The notes under the pieces are model-generated. The model searched no databases. It saw only the letters and a program-made list of their open reading frames with translations, and was not told the origin of the DNA. Position numbers and translations under genes: made by a program. A stretch of 8,705 nucleotides of DNA from AWTP1-13 sp041288195 (GTDB lineage: Bacteria; Pseudomonadota; Alphaproteobacteria; Rhizobiales; Hyphomicrobiaceae): NCBI GenBank assembly GCA_041288195.1, contig JBGGME010000165.1:1-8705 (forward strand), read 5' to 3'. Shown one piece after another: positions 1-6,035 of the stretch (position 1 is the stretch's first letter; the number at the start of each line of letters is the position of its first letter).

Positions 1-7
1 GTAGCCC

Positions 8-178
8 ATGGACCTCGGACCTCACGCCGCCTACATCTGGGCCGCCTACGGCGTGGTGGCGCTGGCGCTCGCGACCCTGATTGCGTGGCTCGTATTCGAC
101 GGTCGCCGCATGCAGCGGCTCGTCGACGAGCTCGAGTCGCGCGGTGTCCGGCGCCGGTCGCAGCGTCCCTCGCAATGA
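8..178 (+). CDS. ccmD: CcmD, small heme exporter protein (cytochrome c maturation)
   Basis: The frame encodes 56 residues starting MDLGPHAAYIWAAYG. This is the typical CcmD opening, a short periplasmic stretch with an aromatic YIW/AAYG patch. One membrane segment follows at about residues 9-30, then a charged cytoplasmic tail rich in Arg and Glu (DGRRMQRLVDELESRGVRRR). In the known family, CcmD works with CcmC and the CcmAB ABC transporter at the inner membrane to release heme-loaded CcmE. Size and layout fit the family. Family members are poorly conserved, so the call leans on the adjacent ccmG, which overlaps the last bases (ATGA). A TAG at bases 2-4 could be the end of an upstream ccmC, but too little sequence is present to say. 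Confidence 0.85.
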   Translation: MDLGPHAAYIWAAYGVVALALATLIAWLVFDGRRMQRLVDELESRGVRRRSQRPSQ

Positions 179-786
179 TGACCATGCGCGAGCCTCTTCC
201 CAGCACCGACCCCTCCCCGTCCGGCGGAGGCAGATCGCGCGCGCTCGTGTGGCCGCTCGCAATCTTCGTGGTTCTGGCGGCGCTCTTCGCCTTCGCGCTC
301 CGCAGCGGCGACCCCTCCAAGCTCCCCTCAGCGCTGATCGGCAAGCCGGTGCCGTCCGTGACGCTTGCCCCGCTCGAAGGCCTCACCGACGGCGTCAAGT
401 TCGTGCCGGGCTTCAGCAGCGCCGACCTCGCATCGGGCCGGGTGTCGGTCGTGAACTTCTGGGCCTCCTGGTGCGTGCCCTGCGTGCAGGAGCACCCTCT
501 GCTCGTGGCGCTCAAGGAGAGGACGGGCGTGCGCCTCTACGGCGTCAACTACAAGGACCAGGCCACGGCGGCGCGCCGCTTCCTCGGCCGCTACGGTAAC
601 CCCTTCACCGCGGTCGGGATCGACGGCGACGGCCGGGCGGCAATCGAATGGGGCGTCTACGGCATGCCGGAGACCTTCGTCGTCGACGGCAAAGGGCGCA
701 TCGCCTACAAGCATGTCGGCCCAATCACTCCCGAGACGCTGGAGACCAAGATCATCCCGGCCATCCGGGCAGCGGAGAAGGGCTAG
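175..786 (+). CDS. ccmG: CcmG/DsbE, membrane-anchored thiol:disulfide oxidoreductase
   Basis: This 203-residue protein has one N-terminal membrane anchor (about residues 24-42) and a periplasmic thioredoxin-like domain. The active site is WCVPC (Cys100 and Cys103), inside the NFWASWCVPC context and followed by EHP, as is typical of CcmG. The cis-proline loop is GVYGMPETFVVD (Pro165), also a CcmG hallmark. In the known pathway, CcmG keeps apocytochrome c or CcmH cysteines reduced for heme attachment. The chosen ATG at 175 overlaps the ccmD stop codon, which suggests translational coupling. In-frame ATGs at 178 and 184 are also possible. The frame stays open back to an ATG at 85, but that part lies over ccmD and encodes only Arg-rich sequence. 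The stop TAG touches the ribosome-binding site of the next gene. Confidence 0.95.
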   Translation: MMTMREPLPSTDPSPSGGGRSRALVWPLAIFVVLAALFAFALRSGDPSKLPSALIGKPVPSVTLAPLEGLTDGVKFVPGFSSADLASGRVSVVNFWASWCVPCVQEHPLLVALKERTGVRLYGVNYKDQATAARRFLGRYGNPFTAVGIDGDGRAAIEWGVYGMPETFVVDGKGRIAYKHVGPITPETLETKIIPAIRAAEKG

Positions 787-790
787 GAGG
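785..790 (+). promoter_or_regulatory. Ribosome binding site AGGAGG for the M19 gene
   Basis: A perfect AGGAGG overlaps the ccmG stop codon and lies 9 bases before the ATG at 800. It fixes that ATG as the start, rather than the upstream in-frame ATG at 713 inside ccmG. Confidence 0.85.
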
Positions 791-799
791 CACGCCGCG

Positions 800-1837
800 A
801 TGGACCGCCGCGAGTTTGTTGCAGGCGCTCTAGCCAGCCCTCTGCTGCTTGCCGCTCGGGCTGAGGCGCAGACGCCAATCTACATCGGCGACATGCATTT
901 CCACTCGTTCTTCGGCGACAGCAAGTACCATTCGCGTCCGGTGGCGCAGGCGTTGTCGGCAGGCGGCGCCACACTGGTTTCGTGGTCGCTCGGTGGCGAC
1001 ATCCTGTGGTTCGATTCGAAGACCTACAAGCAGAAGTCCGTGCCGGCACCGGGTGAGCCACTCGGCTGGTTTCAGCGCGAGCTCGGCCGCATCAAAGCGC
1101 ATGTGGCCGACCAGAAGCTCAAGATCGTCAGGTCAGCGTCAGATGTCGACCGCGCATTGCGCGGCGAGCCGCAAATCGTGCTGTCCGTCGAGGGCGCGAG
1201 CTTCATCGAGAACGACGCAGGTCGCGTCAAAGTCGCCTACGACTTGGGCGTCCGACATCTCCAGCTCGTCCACTACACGCGCAACACGCTCGGCGATATC
1301 CAGACCGATCCTCCCGAGCACAAGGGCCTGACCGAGCTTGGAAAGCAGGTCGTCCGGGAATGCAACCGCCTCGGCATCCTGGTCGATCTCGCGCACTGCA
1401 CGGAGGCCACCGCACGAGATGCCCTCTCCGTCTCGCGGGCGCCGGTGGTGTGGTCGCACGGCTCGGTGACCCGTGGGCCGGCGGCACCCCCTTCGGCGCT
1501 AGTGTGGCGGCGCCGACAACTGTCGCTCGATGTTGCACGGGAGATTGCGCGCAAGGGCGGCGTGGTGGGCCTCTGGGCGCTTGCGCCCGATGTCGGCAAG
1601 ACGGTCGAGGCCTATGGCGACCGGATCGCCCAGCTCGCCGAGTGGCTTGGAGAGGACCATGTCGCGTTCGGCACCGACATGAACGGCTTGGCGACGTTCA
1701 GCGTCGTGTCTGGGTACGCCGAGGTGCGACGCATCGTCGAGCACTGGCAGCGCCAGCGTCTTCCCGAGACTCGCATCAGGAAACTCGCCATCGGCAACTA
1801 TGCCCGCGTCCTCAAGGCTGCCCTGCAGCCCGGTTGA
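800..1837 (+). CDS. Tat-type exported membrane dipeptidase-family protein (peptidase M19)
   Basis: The protein has 345 residues. The N-terminus MDRREFVAGALASPLLLAARAEA has twin arginines, a short hydrophobic core and an AxA-type cleavage site near residue 23, so export by Tat is likely. The body follows the renal dipeptidase (M19) fold in order: the strand-1 metal motif DMHFH (His33, His35), SVEGASF (Glu131, bridging metal ligand), LGVRHLQLVH, VDLAHC (His199), PVVWSH (His220), FGTDMNG (Asp293) and the closing IGNYARVL. M19 enzymes are zinc dipeptidases or related amidohydrolases. The oddity is HxH at strand 1, where M19 normally has HxD. HxH is the usual form in the wider amidohydrolase superfamily, so metal binding should survive, but the substrate could differ. 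It sits 13 bases after ccmG, probably in the same transcript. The family call is firm; the substrate is unknown. Confidence 0.85.
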   Translation: MDRREFVAGALASPLLLAARAEAQTPIYIGDMHFHSFFGDSKYHSRPVAQALSAGGATLVSWSLGGDILWFDSKTYKQKSVPAPGEPLGWFQRELGRIKAHVADQKLKIVRSASDVDRALRGEPQIVLSVEGASFIENDAGRVKVAYDLGVRHLQLVHYTRNTLGDIQTDPPEHKGLTELGKQVVRECNRLGILVDLAHCTEATARDALSVSRAPVVWSHGSVTRGPAAPPSALVWRRRQLSLDVAREIARKGGVVGLWALAPDVGKTVEAYGDRIAQLAEWLGEDHVAFGTDMNGLATFSVVSGYAEVRRIVEHWQRQRLPETRIRKLAIGNYARVLKAALQPG

Positions 1838-1849
1838 GCGGGCGAACCG

Positions 1850-3055
1850 CTACCCCGGCGGAGCCGCCGTCCGCGGGCTGGCCGCGGCGAGCATGGCGAG
1901 CCCCGCCATCGCCGACAGCAGCGAGCCCGTGAGAACGCCCATCCGCACGTCGGCAGCATATGCGCCGTCGTAGTAGGCCAGCGTGCCGATGAACAGGCTC
2001 ATGGTGAAGCCGATGCCGCCCAGCATGCCGACGCCAGCGAGCTGACCCCAGTTGGCGCCGGCCGGTTTCGGCGCCAGCCCGCTCACGACCGCCAACCACG
2101 TCGCCCCGAGGATGCCGAGCGGCTTGCCGAGGAACAGGCCGGCCGCGATCCCCAGGGGCACCGGCTCCGCGAGCTTCGCCAGCGACAGGCCTGCGAGCGA
2201 CACGCCGGCGTTGGCGAAGGCGAACAGCGGCAGCACGCCGAAGGCGACCCAGGGATGCAGGCTCTCCTCCAGCTGCTCGAGCAGCGAGGGCTCGTCGGCG
2301 CCCTTGCCCGTTAGCGGGATTGCGAAGGCGACCACCACACCGGCCAGCGTCGCGTGTACGCCCGACTTCAATACACACACCCAAATGAAGAGGCCCGCCA
2401 GCAGATAGGGGGCGAGCCGCGTGACGCCCCGCACGTTGAGGGCCGCGAGCACGACGATGCCGGCCGCCGCCAGGCCCAGCGAGAGCCAGGACAGGTTCTC
2501 CGTATAGAACAGCGCGATGATGACGATGGCGCCGAGGTCGTCGAGGATGGCGAGCGCCAGCAGGAACAGCTTGAGCGAGCTCGGCACCCTCGGCCCCAGC
2601 AGCGCCAGTACGCCCACGGCGAAGGCGATGTCGGTGGCCGACGGAATGGCCCAGCCTTTGAGCGCGATAGCGTTGCCGGCGTTGATCCAGACGTAGATGA
2701 GCGCCGGCACCGCCATGCCGCCGATGGCTGCCATTGCAGGCAGCGCCGCCTGGCCGAAGGTCGACAACTCGCCCCGCAGCAGCTCGCGTTTGATCTCGAG
2801 GCCGACCAGGAAGAAGAAGATCGCCATCAGCCCGTCGTTGATCCACAGCAGCAGCGGCTTGTCGATCGCCAGCGCGCCGACGCGCACGCCCACAGGCGTG
2901 TCGAGGAACACCTGGTAGAGCCGCGTCAGCGGCGTGTTGTCGAAGACGAGCGCGGCGACCGTCGCTGCCACCAGCACAATGCCCGCCGCTGCCTCGTGCT
3001 GGAAGAAGGCCAGGGCGCCCTTGGGTTTCTCGCGTCCTTGGGTCGTAGGTGCCAT
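1850..3055 (-). CDS. nhaA: NhaA Na+/H+ antiporter
   Basis: The 401-residue protein (E. coli NhaA is about 388) is very hydrophobic throughout, consistent with the 12-helix NhaA fold. Diagnostic blocks are NDGLMAIFFFLVGLEIKREL (residues 73-92), SATDIAFAVGVLALLGPRVP (Asp142), LAILDDLGAIVIIALFYT (Asp172 and Asp173, the ion-binding aspartate pair), GKPLGI (Lys311) and GGIGFTMSLFIG near 346-357. These match E. coli Asp133, Asp163/Asp164 and Lys300. The known role is inner-membrane exchange of about 2 H+ in for 1 Na+ out, for sodium and pH homeostasis. The start is the ATG at 3055, preceded by GAGGG, just before the conserved FFQHEAAAGI region. The frame is open further upstream, but only through the pyridoxal kinase gene. 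It is the last gene of a three-gene minus-strand run, 13 bases after the kinase stop, and converges on the M19 gene with a 12-base gap. Confidence 0.96.
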   Translation of the reverse strand: MAPTTQGREKPKGALAFFQHEAAAGIVLVAATVAALVFDNTPLTRLYQVFLDTPVGVRVGALAIDKPLLLWINDGLMAIFFFLVGLEIKRELLRGELSTFGQAALPAMAAIGGMAVPALIYVWINAGNAIALKGWAIPSATDIAFAVGVLALLGPRVPSSLKLFLLALAILDDLGAIVIIALFYTENLSWLSLGLAAAGIVVLAALNVRGVTRLAPYLLAGLFIWVCVLKSGVHATLAGVVVAFAIPLTGKGADEPSLLEQLEESLHPWVAFGVLPLFAFANAGVSLAGLSLAKLAEPVPLGIAAGLFLGKPLGILGATWLAVVSGLAPKPAGANWGQLAGVGMLGGIGFTMSLFIGTLAYYDGAYAADVRMGVLTGSLLSAMAGLAMLAAASPRTAAPPG

Positions 3056-3068
3056 GATCCCTCGGGGC

Positions 3069-3851
3069 TCACGCTCGAAGCGCGGAAAGCTGCAGCACGT
3101 CGCGGCCGGCGCTGGCGGCCAGCACGCGGTCGAGATCCGCGAGGCATGCCGTGAGGGCTTCCTCCTGCGACTGCCTGTTGAGCATGTGACCGAGCAGCAG
3201 TCCGGCCAGCAGGTCGCCGGCACCGTTCGGGATGCCGGTCCGCCTCGGGGCGCTATTCTCGATGCACCTATCCCTGGTCACCAGCAGTGTGGCGACGTCA
3301 GAAACGGTCTCCGCCGCCGACGTGACGACGACGCTGGCGAGCCCCAGTTTCCGCGCCGCCGCTGTTGTCGCATCTCTGTCTCCCACAACCGCGCCTGTGA
3401 GCCAGCCGAGCTCGAACAGGTTGGGCGTGGCGAGGCTGGCGAGGGGGACGAGCCGGTCCCGGATCGCGTCGGCCGTCGCCTGCGACACGTAGAGCCGGCC
3501 GCCGTCGCCGAGCACCGGGTCCACCAGCACGACCACGCGTGGATTGGCGTGTTTGATGTGGCCGATGGCGTCGGCCGCGGCCGCGACCGCGCCAGGTCCC
3601 GCGAAATACCCCGTCAGCACGGCATCGAGCATGGGCCAGCAGCCGTCGGCTTCCAGCGCAGCAAACGTGGCGGCAAGCTCGGCCCCCGTCACCTCGCGCT
3701 TCTCGATGCGCCCGAGGCCCGGCCGGGTCGCGAGCTGCACGGTCGGCAGCGCCCACACCTCGTGGCCCAGCCACTGCAGACCGGGCACGGTCGCATCGAG
3801 GCCGACGGTTCCGCGCACGACGTGCGAGGAGATGGCGAGAACCTTTGCCAT
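3069..3851 (-). CDS. pdxY: Pyridoxal kinase (PdxY/PdxK type, ribokinase fold)
   Basis: The 260-residue protein carries the pyridoxal kinase signature. It has ISSHVVRGTVG at residues 7-17 (substrate-binding Ser9), the LGHEVWALPTVQ block at 29-39, VDPVLGDGGRLYV at 110-122, TPNLFELGWLTG at 142-153 and the ATP/catalytic motif PNGAGDLLAGLLL at 208-220, with Asp213 as the likely catalytic base. The known reaction is ATP-dependent phosphorylation of pyridoxal (and related vitamers) to PLP in the salvage pathway, in the cytoplasm. It is a little shorter than E. coli PdxY (about 287). The ATG at 3851 is chosen because GAGG lies 5 bases upstream; that GAGG overlaps the stop of the preceding gene. A GTG one codon earlier is also possible. 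Gaps are 7 bases on one side and 13 on the other, so an operon with the FAD oxidoreductase and nhaA is likely. PdxY versus PdxK naming is uncertain; the activity class is fairly secure. Confidence 0.88.
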   Translation of the reverse strand: MAKVLAISSHVVRGTVGLDATVPGLQWLGHEVWALPTVQLATRPGLGRIEKREVTGAELAATFAALEADGCWPMLDAVLTGYFAGPGAVAAAADAIGHIKHANPRVVVLVDPVLGDGGRLYVSQATADAIRDRLVPLASLATPNLFELGWLTGAVVGDRDATTAAARKLGLASVVVTSAAETVSDVATLLVTRDRCIENSAPRRTGIPNGAGDLLAGLLLGHMLNRQSQEEALTACLADLDRVLAASAGRDVLQLSALRA

Positions 3852-3858
3852 CACGACC

Positions 3859-5046
3859 TCATATCACGTTGCGCTCGGGCAGCGGTCGGCCCGCGGCGAT
3901 GCGCTCGTAGCCGAGCCGCGTCAGGTCGACGGTACGGAAGGCGCCGTGCACGATGAGCTCGGCCACCGCGTTGCCGGCGCCCGCGGCCTGCTGCGCGCCG
4001 TGGCCGGAGAAGCCGTTGGCGAAATAGAGGTTGGCGATGTCGGTGTGGCGGCCAATCACGGCGTTGTGGTCGAGCGTGTTGGTATCGTAATAGCCGGCCC
4101 AGGCGTTGACCACCTTGAGGCTCTCGAACGCCGGCACGCGCGCGGCGAGGTGCGGCCATACTTCGCTGTCGAAGAATGCATGGTCGATGGAATCGAGGTC
4201 GACAGGCGGCGGTTCCGCGCTTTCCTCCGGCGACTTGCCGCAGATGAAGACTCTCCCCTCGGGGCGGAACCACACGCCCGACGGATCGACGGTGAGCGGC
4301 GCCCGGTGCAGGGCCTCCGTCGCCTCGCGACAATCGATGACATAGACGTAGCGCTTGCGCGGCTCGACGGGGAGCGGCACGTCGGCCATTACCGCCAGTT
4401 GGCCCGCCCAGGGCCCCGCGGCATTGACGAGCGCGCCGCAGGCGATCCTGTCACCGCCCTTCAAGCGCACGGCCTCGATGCGTTTGCCACTCTTCTCGAT
4501 TGCGATCACTTCATCGCTGCGGATTTCGACGCCCTGCGCCTTGGCCGCCTTGCGGAACAGGGCGGCGAGGCTCGGCGGGTCGTACCAGCCTTCGCCGGAG
4601 CGGCTGAAGGCCCCGGCCGCAATCCCCTCCGCCGAGAGCCATGGAAACCGTCCAGCAAGCTCGGCGGGCTCTCCAAGCGCAATGTCGGCGCCCATCGATG
4701 TCTGCAGCGCCACGTTCTCCGCCAGCACGCCCCGCGCCGCTTGGGATGCGAGGATCAGGTAGCCCTGTTCCCGGAAGCCGACATCGGCGTCCGGCCCGAA
4801 CACCTCCTTCAGGCGGCGAAACAGGTCGAGCGTGAACTGTGAGAGGCGGATATTCTCCGGCGTCGAGAATTGCTGGCGCACGCCGCCCGCCGAGTGCGAC
4901 GTGCTCGCCTCGCGGTAGCTCGGGTCGCGCTCGATCAGGACGATGCGGCGGCCTCGGAATGCGGCGTCGCTGCTCAGGAAATAGGCGACCGCGCTGCCGA
5001 CGATCCCGCCGCCCACGATCACGACATCGGCGCTTGCCACGTGCAC
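3859..5046 (-). CDS. FAD-dependent oxidoreductase, DAO family, FOXRED1-like
   Basis: Read from the GTG at 5046, the protein has 395 residues. It opens with a Rossmann FAD-binding motif, ADVVIVGGGIVGSAVAYFL (G12xG14xxG17), and an acidic strand-2 end at IVLIERD (Glu39). Then come REASTS and AGGVRQQFSTPENIRLSQF (about 54-71), a mid-domain GALVNAAGPWAGQ, and a C-terminal block with YYDTNTLDHNAVIG, GFSGHGAQQ (about 345-353) and AVAELI. From memory, these blocks resemble mitochondrial FOXRED1, a complex I assembly factor, more than glycine or sarcosine oxidases. The bacterial substrate is not known to me; it could be an amino acid or N-methyl amine. It is the first gene of a run with pyridoxal kinase and nhaA. 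The start is unclear: GTG at 5046 or 5040 is in frame, while the best-placed ATG (5051) is not. Family is secure, function is inference. Confidence 0.85.
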   Translation of the reverse strand: MHVASADVVIVGGGIVGSAVAYFLSSDAAFRGRRIVLIERDPSYREASTSHSAGGVRQQFSTPENIRLSQFTLDLFRRLKEVFGPDADVGFREQGYLILASQAARGVLAENVALQTSMGADIALGEPAELAGRFPWLSAEGIAAGAFSRSGEGWYDPPSLAALFRKAAKAQGVEIRSDEVIAIEKSGKRIEAVRLKGGDRIACGALVNAAGPWAGQLAVMADVPLPVEPRKRYVYVIDCREATEALHRAPLTVDPSGVWFRPEGRVFICGKSPEESAEPPPVDLDSIDHAFFDSEVWPHLAARVPAFESLKVVNAWAGYYDTNTLDHNAVIGRHTDIANLYFANGFSGHGAQQAAGAGNAVAELIVHGAFRTVDLTRLGYERIAAGRPLPERNVI

Positions 5047-5150
5047 ACCATCGTTCGTATTGCCTCCAGTCAGAACTTGGACGAAGGATACCCCGACGGC
5101 AACCGACCGGCACGGCCTTTGCCTCAGCCGAGCCACCGCAAGAGGCACCC
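5047..5150. promoter_or_regulatory. Divergent intergenic region
   Basis: These 104 bases separate the minus-strand FOXRED1-like gene from the plus-strand lyase-type gene, so promoters for both should lie here. It contains GGAGG on the minus strand (5063-5067) and AGAGG on the plus strand (5141-5145, 5 bases before the lyase ATG). I could not find a convincing -35/-10 pair on either strand, so the assignment rests on position only. Confidence 0.4.
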
Positions 5151-6035
5151 ATGCAAATTCGCCCCCGACGCAGCGTGCTCTACATGCCGGGGTCCAACGC
5201 CCGGGCGCTGGAGAAGGCCAAGGCACTCGCCGCCGACGCACTGATCCTCGATCTGGAGGACGCCGTCGCCCCCGACGCCAAGGAAACGGCGCGCAAGCAG
5301 GTCTGCGACGCGGTCAAGGCGGGCGGCTATGGCCAGCGCGAGCTCGTCATCCGAATCAACGGGCTCGACACCCCCTGGGGCGCCGCCGATCTCGCCGCCG
5401 CCGCGGCGGCGGCGCCGGACGCGGTTCTGCTGCCGAAGCCCAGCGCCGGCGCCGACATCGCCCGCGCCAGCGAGGCGCTCGCCAAGGCCGGTGCGCCTGA
5501 CAAGACGCGGCTCTGGGCCATGATCGAGACTCCGCTTGCCATCCTCAACGTGGCGCAGATCGCCGCCGCCTCGCGCCAACCAGGTTCGCGGCTCGCCTGC
5601 TTCGTCATGGGCACGAACGACCTCGTCAAAGAGACGCGCGCCGACCTGTCGGCCAACAGGCGTCCGGCGCTCTACTGGCTGTCGGCCACCGTCACGGCCG
5701 CGCGCGCCTACGGCCTCGAGGTGCTCGATGGCGTCTACAACAACTTCAAGGACGCCGACGGCTTCAAGCGCGAGTGCGTCCATGGCCGCGCGCTGGGCTT
5801 CGACGGCAAGACGCTGATCCATCCCGACCAGGTCGCGGTCGCCAACGAGGTGTTCGCTCCGCCCGAGGCGGAGGTGGCGTTCGCGCGCAAGATCATCGCC
5901 GCCTTCGCGCTGCCCGAGAGCAAGGGCAAGGGCGTCATCACGGTCGAGGGCCGCATGGTGGAGCTGCTGCACGCCGAGATAGCGCAGCGCACCGTCGCCA
6001 TCGCCGAGGCCATCGAGAGGATGAAGGCGCCATGA
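5151..6035 (+). CDS. HpcH/HpaI aldolase-family CoA ester lyase (malyl-CoA lyase/thioesterase or CitE-like)
   Basis: The 294-residue TIM-barrel protein has the family landmarks in order: RSVLYMPGSNARALEKA (7-23), LILDLEDAVAPDAKETAR (31-48, Glu36/Asp37), VIRINGLDTPWG (CoA/substrate Arg68), AVLLPKP (91-97), MIETPLAI (Glu126, Mg ligand), MGTNDL (Asp157, second Mg ligand) and HPDQVAVANEVFAP (224-237). Such enzymes cleave or form beta-hydroxyacyl-CoA esters such as malyl-CoA or beta-methylmalyl-CoA (glyoxylate + acetyl- or propionyl-CoA), or hydrolyse malyl-CoA. The 4-base overlap with a mesaconyl-CoA hydratase favours beta-methylmalyl-CoA or malyl-CoA. From recall it looks closer to the roughly 290-residue CitE/Mcl2-type proteins than to classic Mcl1, so a thioesterase role is a real alternative. 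The start ATG has AGAGG 5 bases upstream. It contains an alanine tract (82-88) coded by a perfect palindrome. Confidence 0.85.
   Translation: MQIRPRRSVLYMPGSNARALEKAKALAADALILDLEDAVAPDAKETARKQVCDAVKAGGYGQRELVIRINGLDTPWGAADLAAAAAAAPDAVLLPKPSAGADIARASEALAKAGAPDKTRLWAMIETPLAILNVAQIAAASRQPGSRLACFVMGTNDLVKETRADLSANRRPALYWLSATVTAARAYGLEVLDGVYNNFKDADGFKRECVHGRALGFDGKTLIHPDQVAVANEVFAPPEAEVAFARKIIAAFALPESKGKGVITVEGRMVELLHAEIAQRTVAIAEAIERMKAP
5393..5414. repeat. 22-bp perfect GC palindrome inside the lyase-type gene
   Basis: Three GCC codons run into four GCG codons and make a perfect inverted repeat centred between 5403 and 5404. It encodes Ala82-Ala88. It can form a strong mRNA or DNA hairpin and looks like GCN triplet expansion within the coding sequence. 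Confidence 0.75.

Noticed and set aside
85..174. Upstream ATG at 85 as the start of ccmG
   Set aside because: The extra 30 residues are Arg-rich, lie over ccmD, and precede the natural N-terminus and membrane anchor; the ATG at 175 overlaps the ccmD stop in the usual coupled way.
1831..1849. Possible bidirectional terminator between the M19 gene and nhaA (CGGTT-N9-AACCG)
   Set aside because: The stem is only 5 bp with a 9-base loop, overlaps the M19 stop codon and has no T run on either strand; too weak to call.
2354..3154. Long plus-strand open frame of 266 codons opposite nhaA
   Set aside because: Composition is dominated by Arg, Gln, Glu and His as expected of the complement of a hydrophobic GC-rich gene; no recognisable domain, while the minus strand is clearly NhaA.
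5019..5051. Ten-codon minus-strand reading frame starting at the well-placed ATG, as a leader peptide
   Set aside because: It ends inside the FAD-binding motif coding region and has no sign of selection; a 2-base slip in GTGTG or a GTG start explains the site more simply.
5124..5972. Minus-strand open frame of 282 codons opposite the lyase-type gene
   Set aside because: A mirror of GC-rich coding sequence; no family motif, and the plus strand has all HpcH/HpaI landmarks.
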